Numbered from the stretch's first letter, positions 54,382-63,935 are shown. The stretch is DNA of 64,000 bases from Bacillus sp. AFS037270 (GCF_002585305.1 NZ_NUNF01000078.1:5510-69509); one strand, 5' to 3'. A program made the numbers and translations. Notes: generated by a model not told the origin, from the letters alone.

Positions 54382-55989
54382 CTGAAAACAAAAAATATAT
54401 CGCTTCAGACAAAAATCTTTGGGTTGGCCCTATTACTTGGATTATTGTTAATCCTCCTGATGACCTCATTTTATAGCTATATGGAGAGTAAACAAATAGA
54501 GGAAAACAAGGGGAAGTTGGCACTTGAAATTTCAAAAACAGTCTCGTTTATGCCGACGATTATTGAGGCTTTCCATTCTAGTTATCCATCAAAAACTATT
54601 CAGCCCCTAGCAGAAAAAATCCGAAAAGAAACGGGTGCCGAATTTGTGGTGGTAGGAAACATGGATGGAACAAGGTACTCACATCCATTAAAATCGATGA
54701 TCGGAAAAAAGATGAAGGGCGGAGATAATGATAAGGCTATTAAAAAAGGGCAATATTATGTTTCCAAAGCAAACGGTTCACTTGGTCCTTCGATTAGAGG
54801 GAAATCCCCCATTTTAAACAAAAACGGAGAAGTAATTGGAGTCGTTTCGGTAGGCTTCCTGTTGGAAGACGTCCATCACCAAATCACAAAAAATATCACA
54901 AAGGTACTATTAGTCTCTATTTTTGCGTTATTGATTTCCTCCTTAGGCAGCATGCTGCTTGGACGGGATATTCGAAAAGATACATTGGGTCTCGAACCTT
55001 ATGAAATTGCCGCACTCTATAAAGAAAAGAACGCGGTACTCCATGGGGTGAAAGAGGGAATATTAGCCGTTAATAGAGACGGATTTATTACCATGATGAA
55101 TCAGCCCGCAAAAAGGCTACTACACATTAATGGTTCTGTCCGCCATTTAAAAGTAGATGGACTTTTTTCGTCAGGGTATTTGTATGAAGTTTTACATTCA
55201 GGAAGTCCGATCGTTGATAAAGAAGTGGTTTGGAAGGATAAAACAGTAATTGTCAATTGCACACCACTTTTTGACGAATCCGGAATAAGTGGTGTGGTTG
55301 CTTCTTTTCGTGATAAAACAGAAATTGAGCAAATGGTAAACACGATATCAGAAGTAAAGAGTTATTCGGAAGACCTTCGTGCACAGACACACGAATACAC
55401 AAACAAGTTGTATGTGTTATCAGGCCTGCTTCAACTCGGTGAATTTGATCAGGCAATTGCGATGATTCAAGCGGAAACACAGGTATTGCAGGTTCAAAAT
55501 ACGATTTTATTTAACCAGATTAAAGATTCCAAAGTCCAAGCTATTCTGTTGGGGAAATTGGGTAAAGCATCGGAAAAAAAGATTAACCTTGAGATTAATC
55601 CAGAAAGCTATTTAGAAGCTTTGCCTACCCACATAAATTTTTCTAGTCTAATTGTTATTATTGGTAATTTAATAGATAATGCCCTTGAAGCAGTCTCTGA
55701 GTCATACAACCCTACAGTGAAATTTTTCGCTACTGACATTGGCAGTGATATCATTTTTGAAGTTTCAGATAATGGGAGGGGAATCAGTGAGCGCGATATT
55801 CCTAAGCTATTTAATCGGGGCTTTTCTTCTAAGAAAGGGGACATGCCGAGGGGATTTGGGCTATCAAATGCTGAAGAAGCTGTGATTGAAGTGAATGGGA
55901 TGATTGAGGTCCAAAGTAACCCCGAAACCGGAACAGTCTTTACCGTGTATCTTCCTAAGCAATACGAGAGGAGACCAGAACATGCATGA
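54382..55989 (+). CDS. citS: CitS/DcuS-family sensor kinase for citrate or C4-dicarboxylates
   Basis: The 535-residue kinase has a first membrane helix (LALLLGLLLILLMTSFY), an extracytoplasmic PAS-like sensor (about 45-165, with EFVVVGNMDGTRYSH and SPILNKNGEVIGVVSVG), a second helix, a cytoplasmic PAS and a DcuS-type kinase core (RAQTHEYTNKLYVLSGLLQL with the phospho-His, then DNGRGI and RGFGLSN). The only well-placed start is CTG 54382, 8 bases after an ideal AAGGAGGT; it restores the family-typical opening KTKNISLQTKIFG. The TTG at 54424 has no binding site. It is paired with a response regulator and a CitMHS transporter downstream. Confidence 0.82.
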   Translation: MKTKNISLQTKIFGLALLLGLLLILLMTSFYSYMESKQIEENKGKLALEISKTVSFMPTIIEAFHSSYPSKTIQPLAEKIRKETGAEFVVVGNMDGTRYSHPLKSMIGKKMKGGDNDKAIKKGQYYVSKANGSLGPSIRGKSPILNKNGEVIGVVSVGFLLEDVHHQITKNITKVLLVSIFALLISSLGSMLLGRDIRKDTLGLEPYEIAALYKEKNAVLHGVKEGILAVNRDGFITMMNQPAKRLLHINGSVRHLKVDGLFSSGYLYEVLHSGSPIVDKEVVWKDKTVIVNCTPLFDESGISGVVASFRDKTEIEQMVNTISEVKSYSEDLRAQTHEYTNKLYVLSGLLQLGEFDQAIAMIQAETQVLQVQNTILFNQIKDSKVQAILLGKLGKASEKKINLEINPESYLEALPTHINFSSLIVIIGNLIDNALEAVSESYNPTVKFFATDIGSDIIFEVSDNGRGISERDIPKLFNRGFSSKKGDMPRGFGLSNAEEAVIEVNGMIEVQSNPETGTVFTVYLPKQYERRPEHA

Positions 55990-56662
55990 GATAAAAGCAG
56001 TGATTGCAGAAGACGATTTTCGAGTTGCTGATATACATGAAAAATTCTTAAAAAAGTTTAAGGAAATTGATGTGGTTGGAAAAGCACTAAATGGAAATGA
56101 GACTTTGAAGTTGCTAAAGGAAAATGCAATCGATTTGTTGCTCCTTGATGTGTATATGCCTGATATGCTAGGATCTGATTTGCTCTCAATTATAAGAGAA
56201 CGGTTTCCAAAGGTAAGTATTATTATGATAACTGCTGCAACGGATAAGATTTTCATTGAGAAAGCATTAAGTTACGGTGTAGAGAGTTATTTAATAAAAC
56301 CTGTCAATAGGGAAAGATTTGACGAAGTTATTTTGGAATATATAAAAAAATACTCACTACTTTCTTCTGAACAGGAAGTAAATCAGCAATATGTAGACCT
56401 TTTGTTTGGTAAAAATGTAATTGAAAATGTGGGGAAAGGCGGGTTTCCAAAAGGAATTGATGAGATCACGCTTGGAAAGGTGAAAAAAGTTCTTCTTAAT
56501 AAAAATCAGGGCCTCTCTGCTGAAGAAGTAGGGAAAGAAATTGGGGCTTCTCGAATTACAGCCCGTCGTTATTTGGAGTATCTGTCTTCCAATAATGAAG
56601 CGAAGGCAGAAGTGGTTTATGGAATCGTCGGGAGGCCTGAAAGAAAGTATTATCCCATGTAG
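55982..56662 (+). CDS. citT: CitT/DcuR-family response regulator
   Basis: The 226-residue regulator has a receiver domain (AEDDFRVADIH, phospho-acceptor Asp56 in LLLLDVYMPD, Lys in YLIKPVNRERF) and a C-terminal DNA-binding domain with GLSAEEVGKEIGASRITARR, the CitB/DctR-type helix-turn-helix. It starts 8 bases before the kinase stop codon, so the two are coupled. GAGAGGAG lies upstream of ATG 55982. It probably activates the CitMHS transporter gene that follows. Confidence 0.87.
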   Translation: MHEIKAVIAEDDFRVADIHEKFLKKFKEIDVVGKALNGNETLKLLKENAIDLLLLDVYMPDMLGSDLLSIIRERFPKVSIIMITAATDKIFIEKALSYGVESYLIKPVNRERFDEVILEYIKKYSLLSSEQEVNQQYVDLLFGKNVIENVGKGGFPKGIDEITLGKVKKVLLNKNQGLSAEEVGKEIGASRITARRYLEYLSSNNEAKAEVVYGIVGRPERKYYPM

Positions 56663-56687
56663 TGAAGATGCCAACAGGCGTCTTCTT
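56661..56687 (+). terminator. Terminator of the two-component operon
   Basis: A GAAGATGCC/GGCGTCTTC stem with TTTTT. Confidence 0.8.
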
Positions 56688-56753
56688 TTTATATTTTTTA
56701 ACCGTGAACAATATGTACAAAATATAGTTTAAAGTACTTTAATAACTTTATTT

Positions 56754-56767
56754 TGAAAACGTTTCCA
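56754..56767 (+). promoter_or_regulatory. cre site upstream of the citrate transporter gene
   Basis: TGAAAACGTTTCCA matches the cre consensus at all but one informative position. citM of Bacillus subtilis is known to be CcpA-repressed, which fits. Confidence 0.65.
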
Positions 56768-56818
56768 AACTAAAATATTTAGATTATTATAAATTTACTA
56801 ACAAAAGGGGTGAGAATT

Positions 56819-58111
56819 TTGCTGGCAATTTTAGGATTTTTACTAATTATTATGTTTATGATTTTGATTATGACCAAACGTCTATCCGCAATGATTGCAC
56901 TCATGGTGGTGCCTGTTGTCTTTGCCTTAATAGGGGGATTCGGCAAAGAACTGGGGCCAATGGCGCTTGAAGGGATCAAAAGTGTCGCACCAACGGGAAT
57001 CATGATTCTTTTTGCTATTCTCTTTTTCGGAATTATGATTGATGCTGGAGTCTTTGATCCTATTATTTCAACAATCTTAAAACTTGTAAAAGGGGACCCT
57101 GTAAAAATAGCCATTGGAACAGCAGTCCTTGCATTATTAATTTCTCTTGATGGAGATGGAACTACTACATATATGATTACCATTTCAGCCATGCTTCCAT
57201 TGTATAAACGGATTGGTATGAAACCATTAATCCTCGCTGGAATTGCGGTCTCTGCTTCCGGTGTAATGAATCTCCTTCCATGGGGAGGGCCTACTGCAAG
57301 AGCCATGACTGCACTACATCTTGAAATGGGAGATATTTTTACTCCTGTAATACCAAGTATGATAGGTGGAGTGTTGTTTGTATTATTTATGGCATTTTGG
57401 CTTGGCAGAAAAGAGCGCAAACGAATTGGTGTTTTAGAAATCGACTATAGTACAATGGCCATGATGGCAGCTACAACAGAGGATGCCTACCTAAAACGTC
57501 CAAAGTTAATTGTTGTAAACTACCTGCTTACCATAATCCTTTTAGTTGCTCTTATTCAGGAATTACTGCCTAGTACAGTATTATTTATGATTGGATTTGC
57601 CATTGCAATTACAATCAATTATCCAAATATACAGGAACAAAAAGAACGTATTATGCACTATGCAGATAATGCATTGTCTGTAGTATCGATGGTTTTTGCT
57701 GCAGGGATATTTACAGGTATTCTTTCTGGGACGAAAATGGTGGACGCAATGGCAAATACGATGATCACTCATATTTCAGCGGACTTGGGCTCTCATTTTG
57801 CTCTTATTACTGCGATTATCAGTGCACCATTTACATTTTTTATGTCCAATGATGCATTTTATTACGGGGTACTTCCATTATTAGCGAAAGCTGCTAGCGG
57901 GTATGGGATTGATCCGGCAATGATTGGCCGCGCATCGCTCTTAGGGTTGCCAGTCCATTTACTTAGCCCTTTAGTTCCTTCAACCTACTTACTAGTAGGT
58001 ATGGTTGGAGAAGATTTCGGAGATCTACAGCGCTCCTTTTTAAAATGGGCTTGCGGTTCGACAGCAGTGATGATTCTAGTCGCACTGGTACTATCAATTA
58101 TACCAATCTAA
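56819..58111 (+). CDS. citM: CitMHS-family citrate/metal symporter
   Basis: The 430-residue, about 12-helix transporter carries the CitMHS opening LAILGFLLIIMFMILIMTKR, then LDGDGTTTYMITISAM and LLPWGGPTARAMTALH, which are family signatures. These carriers import citrate complexed with a divalent metal together with protons. The start TTG 56819 is 8 bases after AAGGGGTGA; the in-frame GTG 56810 overlaps this site. A CitST-like pair directly upstream and a cre site indicate citrate induction and glucose repression. Confidence 0.85.
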   Translation: MLAILGFLLIIMFMILIMTKRLSAMIALMVVPVVFALIGGFGKELGPMALEGIKSVAPTGIMILFAILFFGIMIDAGVFDPIISTILKLVKGDPVKIAIGTAVLALLISLDGDGTTTYMITISAMLPLYKRIGMKPLILAGIAVSASGVMNLLPWGGPTARAMTALHLEMGDIFTPVIPSMIGGVLFVLFMAFWLGRKERKRIGVLEIDYSTMAMMAATTEDAYLKRPKLIVVNYLLTIILLVALIQELLPSTVLFMIGFAIAITINYPNIQEQKERIMHYADNALSVVSMVFAAGIFTGILSGTKMVDAMANTMITHISADLGSHFALITAIISAPFTFFMSNDAFYYGVLPLLAKAASGYGIDPAMIGRASLLGLPVHLLSPLVPSTYLLVGMVGEDFGDLQRSFLKWACGSTAVMILVALVLSIIPI

Positions 58112-58123
58112 TAATCTAGTTAA

Positions 58124-58160
58124 AATCCAGAAGCTCCTTGATTGGGGCTTTTGGATTTTG
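58124..58160 (+). terminator. Terminator after the citrate transporter gene
   Basis: AATCCAGAAGCTCC pairs with GGGGCTTTTGGATT (with wobbles), followed by TTG and TTT. Confidence 0.7.
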
Positions 58161-58182
58161 TCTTTAAAAATAGGAGAGTCAA

Positions 58183-59106
58183 ATGGAAGTCTTTTTTCTA
58201 ATTTTATTAAATGTGGTTTTACCAGTATTTCTTTTAATTGCAGCAGGTGTATTGCTGCATCGGAAGTTTAAGTTTGATATGAGTACATTATCCAAATTAA
58301 ATACGTATTTTCTAATGCCTTCGGTAGGCTTTGTGAACATCTATCAAAATAATATTGGCGGAGAATCGCTTGTACATATTATTGGTTTTTTAGTTATCCA
58401 ATGTACATGTTTAATGATCATAAGTGCGGTGATATCAAAAGCAGCAAAGTTTGATAGCGGTCTGTCATCCACTTTTAAAAATAGTATTGTGCTAAACAAT
58501 GCCGGTAACTTTGGGCTGCCAGTAAGTCAGTTGGTTTTTCAACATAACCCATTAGGGGCGTCCATTCAGATTGTCGTCATGATTTTTCAAAATTTGTTAA
58601 CCTACACCTATGGGTTGTTTAATTCGGTTTCCGTCGATCAAAGAGGTTTTAAGGCGTTGAAGGAATTTCTAAAAAACCCTGTCATTTATGCATTTTTATT
58701 AGGATTGATTCTGCACTCCTGCCATGTTAAAATCCCGCCTTTTATTTGGACACCTATCCATAATGCGTCGAATGCGTTCTTAGCAGTTGCGTTAGTTACT
58801 CTTGGTGCACAAAGTGCTTATATAAAAATAAGTCGATTTTCCTTACCGCTGTTTTTAAGTTTATTTGGCCGTTTACTTCTCTCTCCATTGATAGCGATGT
58901 TTATTATTACAACATTAAATTTGGAGGGAACGACGGCACAGGCTTTGTTTATTGCCAGCTCTTTTCCTACCTCCAGAAACAGTGCTCTTTTCGCGTTAGA
59001 GTATGGAAATCACCCGGAGTATGCAGCACAGGTTGTTTTAATGTCAACTATACTTAGTATGATTACAGTGACAACGTTTGTTTACTTATCGACGATTTTA
59101 TTCTAA
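58183..59106 (+). CDS. AEC-family transporter (auxin efflux carrier/malate permease type)
   Basis: The 307-residue protein has about 10 hydrophobic helices. Characteristic blocks are LPVFLLIAAGVLLHRKF, LNNAGNFGLPVSQLVF, LALVTLGAQSAYI-like (AVALVTLGAQSAY) and SSFPTSRNSALFALEYG. AEC proteins move malate, malonate and other organic anions. Proximity to the citrate transporter suggests organic-acid traffic, but it has its own ribosome binding site (AGGAGAG) after a terminator. The 52-bp repeat array begins about 85 bases beyond its stop. Confidence 0.83.
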   Translation: MEVFFLILLNVVLPVFLLIAAGVLLHRKFKFDMSTLSKLNTYFLMPSVGFVNIYQNNIGGESLVHIIGFLVIQCTCLMIISAVISKAAKFDSGLSSTFKNSIVLNNAGNFGLPVSQLVFQHNPLGASIQIVVMIFQNLLTYTYGLFNSVSVDQRGFKALKEFLKNPVIYAFLLGLILHSCHVKIPPFIWTPIHNASNAFLAVALVTLGAQSAYIKISRFSLPLFLSLFGRLLLSPLIAMFIITTLNLEGTTAQALFIASSFPTSRNSALFALEYGNHPEYAAQVVLMSTILSMITVTTFVYLSTILF

Positions 59107-59191
59107 GGCTGTTTTCTTTTTTCGGATAAGATTGTACTTAAGCTTAAATAAGGTGTCCGAAGTGGATAGCGGTTTATTGAATTCTTCATAC

Positions 59192-60194
59192 GAGTCTGAA
59201 GTCGCTGTAGGTTCGGACAGGATGGCCTTTGAATTCATTAAACGAGTCTGAAGTCGCTGGAGGTTCGGACAGGATGGTCTTTTAATTCGTTAAACGAGTC
59301 TGAAGTCGCAGCAGGTTTGGACAGTGTTGCCATTAAATTCCTCAAAGGAGTCTGAAGTAGCTGGAGGTTCGGACAGGATTGCGATTGAAATCCTCAAACG
59401 AGTCCGAAGTCTAAGCAGGTTCGGACAGGATTGCGATTGAAATCCTCAAATGAGTCTGAAGTAGCTAGAGGTTCGGACAGGATTTGGATTGAAATCCGCA
59501 AACGAGTCCGAAGTCGCTGGAGGTTCGGACAGGTTTGTCTTTGAAATCCTCAAATGAGTCTGAAGTAGCTGAAGGTTCGGACAGGATTGCGATTGAAATC
59601 CTCAAACGAGTCCGAAGTCACTGGAGGTTCGGACAGGATTGCGATTAAAATCCTCAAACGAGTCTGAAGCCGCTGGAGGTTCGGACAAGGTTTGGATTGA
59701 ATTCCGCAAACGAGTCTGAAGTCGCCGGAGGTTCGGACAGGGTTGCCATTGAAATCCTCAAACGAGTCTGAAGTCGCTGGAGGTTCAGACAGGATTGCCA
59801 TTGAAATCCTCAAACGAGTCTGAAGTCGCTGGAGGTTCAGACAGGATTGTCTTTGAAATCAACGAACGAGTCTGAAGTCGCAGCAGGTTCGGACAGTATG
59901 GCGATTGAAATCCTCAAACAGTCTGAAGTCGCAGCAGGTTTGGACGGGATTGCGATTGAATTCCGAGAAACGAGTCCGAAGTCGCTGGAGGTTCGGACAG
60001 GATGGCGATTGAAATCCGCAAACGAGTCTGAAGTCGCAACAAGTTCGGACAGGATTGGGATTGAAATCTTCAAACGAGTCTGAAGTCGCAGCAGGTTCGG
60101 ACAGGATGGCGATTGAAATCCTCAAACGGGTCCGAAGTCGCAGCAGGTTCGAGACAAGATTGCCATTGAAATCCTCAAACAAGTCCGAAGTTGC
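59192..60194 (+). repeat. Nineteen 52-bp tandem repeats, each with a conserved hairpin
   Basis: The motif GAGTCTGAAGT or GAGTCCGAAGT recurs every 52 bases from 59192 to 60128, with a final partial copy at 60181, giving 19 full units. Single-base indels near 59920 and 59965 cancel, so the period is kept. Each unit has GTCYGAA...TTCRGAC, a 7-bp stem with an 11-base loop, then GGATTGCGATTGAAATCCTCAAAC. Because 52 is not a multiple of three, open frames through the array are accidental. A degenerate copy lies at about 59153. The array fills the space between convergent transporter genes. No spacers are present, so it is not CRISPR. Confidence 0.95.
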
Positions 60195-60260
60195 ACTAGT
60201 GAACTTTTATCTTATAATTGCCTCCTCATTATAGAGACCCGAGAACAGGCTAAAGTTGAC

Positions 60261-60294
60261 AAAAAGACCGTTTAGCTAATTAAACGGTCTTTTT
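60261..60294. terminator. Bidirectional terminator beside the repeat array
   Basis: AAAAAGACCGTTTA pairs with TAAACGGTCTTTTT, giving T runs on both strands. Confidence 0.9.
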
Positions 60295-60303
60295 GCAGGC
60301 TTA

Positions 60304-61482
60304 CTATACTGTCGCCTTTTGTACGGCTCTGGCTTCTTTTAAGAAAATAAATATAAAAACAACAAAGGTAATAAAAGCAACCATTGCATTATATAAAAAT
60401 ACTTCCCGCATTCCGACATATTCGCTGGCAATCCCGCCTGCCATGCTTCCTATTATTCTAGCTAAACCTAAACTAATTAATCCATTCATCGTTTGTCCTG
60501 AGGCCTTAAGTTCTTTAGGCACCTCCTGATTTATATAGATAGCAAGCGTAACGGATAATACGATAAAAATTAATCCATGCAGCATTTGAATCGGAAGGAC
60601 GAGATACGGATTATGGACAAAATAACAGAACAGCCACCGCAGACCAGCGAAAAAGGCAGTACTTACTAAGACAATGGGAATACCAAATCGCTCAATGATT
60701 TTATGGCCGAATAGTAAAAAAGGCACCTCACTGATGGATGAGAAAAGCATAGACCAGCCAAGCAAACTATTATCTGCGCCTAGCTGATTAAAGTAAATCG
60801 GGAAAAAAGCATAATAATACCCAAGGGTAATTTGAACAACAAAATTTAATGATATAAACAACATGAGTTTTCGGTTTTTTAATAAAACTAGCAGAGAAAC
60901 CTTGTTTTTACTAGACTGATGACCTTTTATTTTGGGCAATTGAATGCAGATCACAAGGGTTAGCAGCATTACAAGAGAGTAAACGATAAATATACTATTA
61001 ATATTCTTTCTCGCCACTATCCCAAAAGCAACCGACATTAGTGCAAATCCTATCGTTCCTGCTAGACGAATTGGACCAAAATTCCATTTGGTTCGAGCAA
61101 GATGTTCTAAAGTAATTGCGTCATTTAAAGGATAAATTGATGTTTGAAAAAAGGTGACAAGGCAAATGATAAGCAATAAATAAAGGTATTGATTGGATAA
61201 CGGCAGTAACAATATGGAAACAGCACTTCCCAAAGCTAATAATTGAAGGACTCGGTTTTTACTTTCTGCCCGATCACCAATGCTTCCCCACAGTGGCTGT
61301 GCCAGAACGGCAACCAATGGGCCGAAGCTTAATAGTGTAGCAATGGAGGTCTGACTTAAACCAATACTTTTTAAGTAGACAGGCATAAATGTACCGTAGA
61401 CGGCATTGCCCATATAAGAAACTGCGTACAAACAAAGAAATAGTAGATAGATGCGAGTTGATTTTTCCTCCAAGAAGTTCAC
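60304..61482 (-). CDS. MFS transporter (MFS_1_like/nucleoside-symporter type)
   Basis: The 392-residue, 12-helix MFS protein has YLKSIGLSQTSIATLLSFGP early, then QPLWGSIGDRAESKNRVL (the loop 2-3 motif) and, in the C-half, LGWSMLFSSISEVPFLLFG. This spacing resembles the LacY/NupG-like MFS_1_like group (YwbF-like in Bacillus) rather than drug exporters. The substrate is unknown. It is minus-strand and convergent with the AEC gene across the repeats, 58 bases downstream of the phosphatase gene. Confidence 0.75.
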   Translation of the reverse strand: MNFLEEKSTRIYLLFLCLYAVSYMGNAVYGTFMPVYLKSIGLSQTSIATLLSFGPLVAVLAQPLWGSIGDRAESKNRVLQLLALGSAVSILLLPLSNQYLYLLLIICLVTFFQTSIYPLNDAITLEHLARTKWNFGPIRLAGTIGFALMSVAFGIVARKNINSIFIVYSLVMLLTLVICIQLPKIKGHQSSKNKVSLLVLLKNRKLMLFISLNFVVQITLGYYYAFFPIYFNQLGADNSLLGWSMLFSSISEVPFLLFGHKIIERFGIPIVLVSTAFFAGLRWLFCYFVHNPYLVLPIQMLHGLIFIVLSVTLAIYINQEVPKELKASGQTMNGLISLGLARIIGSMAGGIASEYVGMREVFLYNAMVAFITFVVFIFIFLKEARAVQKATV

Positions 61483-61540
61483 CTCAATAATTCAATAGGT
61501 CATCCAGTAAACATACAAAAACTTACCAGCTGGATAACCA

Positions 61541-62008
61541 TTATTTTAAGTAGTGTTCGTTGTGAATTTTCTTCAGTAATGCTTGGCAGCCTTCGGAAAC
61601 CAGCTGATATGTTTCTTCAAAATCCCCGGTATAATATGGGTCAGGCACATCCTTTTGGTGTTCCGTTAAATCTAACAGACGGAGGATTTTGGGATGCTTT
61701 GGCTGTCCGGTTATTTCGAAAATGTTCCTTTTATTACTTTCATCCATACCTACTATATAATCGAACTTCTCAAAATCCTGCTTTGTTAATTGGCGTCCAA
61801 CAAGACCATTTGCTGAAATGTTATATTTCTTCAAAATAGCAAGGGTTCCTTTATGGGGCGGAGAACCAATATGCCATGAGCTTGTAGCAGCGGAATCCAC
61901 TGTAATTTTGCCGGACAGATTTTCTTTTTCTACTAAGTCACGAAATAAGGCTTCCGCCATTGGTGAGCGGCAAATGTTCCCTAGGCACACAAATAAAACG
62001 TTAATCAT
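61541..62008 (-). CDS. Low-molecular-weight protein-tyrosine phosphatase
   Basis: The 155-residue protein has the active-site loop VCLGNICRSPMAEALF at residues 7-22 (nucleophile Cys8, Arg14), and the general-acid Asp in VPDPYYTGDFEETY near the C-terminus. This is the complete LMW-PTP motif set, resembling YfkJ of Bacillus rather than arsenate reductase. It acts in the cytoplasm on phosphotyrosine or possibly phosphoarginine proteins. AAAGGAGC lies upstream of the ATG at 62008. It is divergent from pabB. Confidence 0.92.
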   Translation of the reverse strand: MINVLFVCLGNICRSPMAEALFRDLVEKENLSGKITVDSAATSSWHIGSPPHKGTLAILKKYNISANGLVGRQLTKQDFEKFDYIVGMDESNKRNIFEITGQPKHPKILRLLDLTEHQKDVPDPYYTGDFEETYQLVSEGCQALLKKIHNEHYLK

Positions 62009-62150
62009 ATTATAAGCTCCTTTAATTTTCTTACGATACTCTTTAACCTATTATAATAGTAGATAAAATAAAAGGAAAAGAGTTGCTTTTCACATTAATT
62101 ATTGTCACTATTTATAATGTGGAAAAATTAATTATTAAAGGGACGTCACG

Positions 62151-63899
62151 ATGGAAACTAAAAATAAAGAACCATGGTTAGTTTTTGAATTTGCTAATTC
62201 AGAGGGCGATATTAATCCTCTTATATTTAAAAGACCAATTAAAGTGATAGCGGCTTTTACCATAAATGAAGTTTTGCCCTGTCTTAAACTTGTACAGGAA
62301 GAAGTAAATAACGGATACTATGCCGCTGGATTTTTATCGTACGAAAGTGCACCTGCTTTTGATGCCGCATTTATTACCAATAAGGAAAGTAAAATGCCAT
62401 TATTATGGTTTGGGATTTTTGCTGAACCAGAATACCAAAGCTTTAGCAGTACAGGATCTTATGCACTTACAAAGTGGGAACCTTCCGTTAGTTTAGAAGA
62501 ATATAATCAGTCAATCCAAGCGATAAAGGACGGAATCGAGAGGGGCGACACCTACCAAACTAACTATACCATCCGACTTCATAGCCATTTCGAGGGAGAT
62601 GATTTTGCTTTTTTTGAGAAGTTGAAAAAAGCTCAGTCTTCCGATTATTGTGCTTATATCAATACCGGAGAGTATAGTATTTTATCGGCATCACCTGAAT
62701 TGTTTTTCCGCCTGCAGGATGAAACCATTATCACTCGACCTATGAAAGGGACTATTAAACGAGGAAAATCCTTTGAAGAGGATGAGGCTAATGCCCGTTG
62801 GTTATATCTTTCTGAAAAAAACCGGGCCGAAAATGTCATGATTGTAGATATGCTTAGAAATGACTTATCCCTTGTGGCGGAATTTGGGACAGTTCAAGTT
62901 CCAAAGCTATATGAGATTGAGCCCTATCCAACTGTTTATCAAATGACTTCAACAATTACAGGAAGAGTCGCTGAAAATACTGAGCTTATCGATATCTTTA
63001 GGGCACTCTTTCCTTGTGCCTCCATTACCGGTGCACCAAAGGTCAGCACGATGAAAATTATTGGAGAATTGGAACCGGAGCCGCGTGAGGTATATTGTGG
63101 GGCAATCGGTTATATAACACCAAATAAAGAAGCGGTATTCAATGTACCAATTAGAACAGTCTTGATTGATCAGCAATCAGGTTTAGCTACATATGGGGTT
63201 GGGGGAGGAATCACCTGGGATTCTACCTCTGAGGGGGAATATGACGAGGTTCTTGCAAAAGCAAGTTTACTTGAGGAAGATAGACCAGAGTTCGAGCTTC
63301 TCGAAAGCCTCCTATTGGAGTATGGGAAGTATTTCTTGTTAAAAGAACACCTTGAGCGATTAAAAAAATCAGCCCAATACTTTGGATTTTCAGTTGATAT
63401 TGAGTGTATACAAACGAAATTGGACGAATTTTCCAGCCGAAACAGTGGGAAGCTAAAAGTAAGGCTCTTAGTAAATAAGAAAGGCGTAGTAACAATAGAT
63501 GCGCAGCCTGTAGTAGCGCAGCCCACTCCAATAAAGGTTATTCTGGCCGGAAAACCGGTTGATAAAGATAATACGTTTCTTTATCACAAAACAACCAATC
63601 GGTCGATCTATACTGATTTTCAATTAACCAAACCTTCGGATGTTTTTGATACCTTACTTTGGAATAAAGACGAAGAATTAACAGAATTTACGAATGGTAA
63701 TCTTGTCTTAGAATTAGACGGGAAATTATGGACTCCACCTGTCAATAGCGGTCTGCTTGCCGGTACCTTCCGGGAGATGTTAATAAAGGAAGGGATGATT
63801 CGTGAGAAAGTTTTAACGATTGCGGATTTACAGCAAAGCTCAAAGGTTTGGTTTATTAACAGTGTGCGTAAATGGTTAGAAGTGGAATTAGTAGAATGA
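62151..63899 (+). CDS. pabB: Aminodeoxychorismate synthase component I fused to aminodeoxychorismate lyase
   Basis: The 582-residue fusion has residues 1-380 as the chorismate-binding PabB part, with SASPELFFR, TRPMKGTIKRG and GAPKVSTMKIIGELE; the Lys in MKGT (199) marks PabB rather than anthranilate synthase, which has Ala there. Residues 385-582 are a class IV aminotransferase fold (PabC-like, with FLYHKTTNRSIY and EFTNGNLVLE). Together with a PabA glutaminase encoded elsewhere it would make p-aminobenzoate for folate. GGGACG precedes ATG 62151. It is monocistronic with a hairpin after the stop. Confidence 0.9.
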   Translation: METKNKEPWLVFEFANSEGDINPLIFKRPIKVIAAFTINEVLPCLKLVQEEVNNGYYAAGFLSYESAPAFDAAFITNKESKMPLLWFGIFAEPEYQSFSSTGSYALTKWEPSVSLEEYNQSIQAIKDGIERGDTYQTNYTIRLHSHFEGDDFAFFEKLKKAQSSDYCAYINTGEYSILSASPELFFRLQDETIITRPMKGTIKRGKSFEEDEANARWLYLSEKNRAENVMIVDMLRNDLSLVAEFGTVQVPKLYEIEPYPTVYQMTSTITGRVAENTELIDIFRALFPCASITGAPKVSTMKIIGELEPEPREVYCGAIGYITPNKEAVFNVPIRTVLIDQQSGLATYGVGGGITWDSTSEGEYDEVLAKASLLEEDRPEFELLESLLLEYGKYFLLKEHLERLKKSAQYFGFSVDIECIQTKLDEFSSRNSGKLKVRLLVNKKGVVTIDAQPVVAQPTPIKVILAGKPVDKDNTFLYHKTTNRSIYTDFQLTKPSDVFDTLLWNKDEELTEFTNGNLVLELDGKLWTPPVNSGLLAGTFREMLIKEGMIREKVLTIADLQQSSKVWFINSVRKWLEVELVE

Positions 63900-63908
63900 C
63901 TATAAGTA

Positions 63909-63935
63909 AGTCCATGTAGAAACTCTACATGGACT
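63909..63935 (+). terminator. Hairpin terminator after pabB
   Basis: A perfect 11-bp AGTCCATGTAG/CTACATGGACT stem with a 5-base loop. The following T run (CTTTT) is short. Confidence 0.65.

Noticed and set aside
56779..57420. A 213-codon minus-strand frame opposite the citrate transporter
   Set aside because: It is an antisense shadow of a clear membrane-transporter gene, with unnatural composition and no start signal.
59550..60182. Several open frames of 78-107 codons on both strands inside the repeat array
   Set aside because: The 52-bp period is not a multiple of three, the frames shift from unit to unit, and no ribosome binding sites are present. They are by-products of the repeats.
59192..60194. 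Repeat array as CRISPR
   Set aside because: Units are contiguous with no unique spacers, and no cas genes are present.
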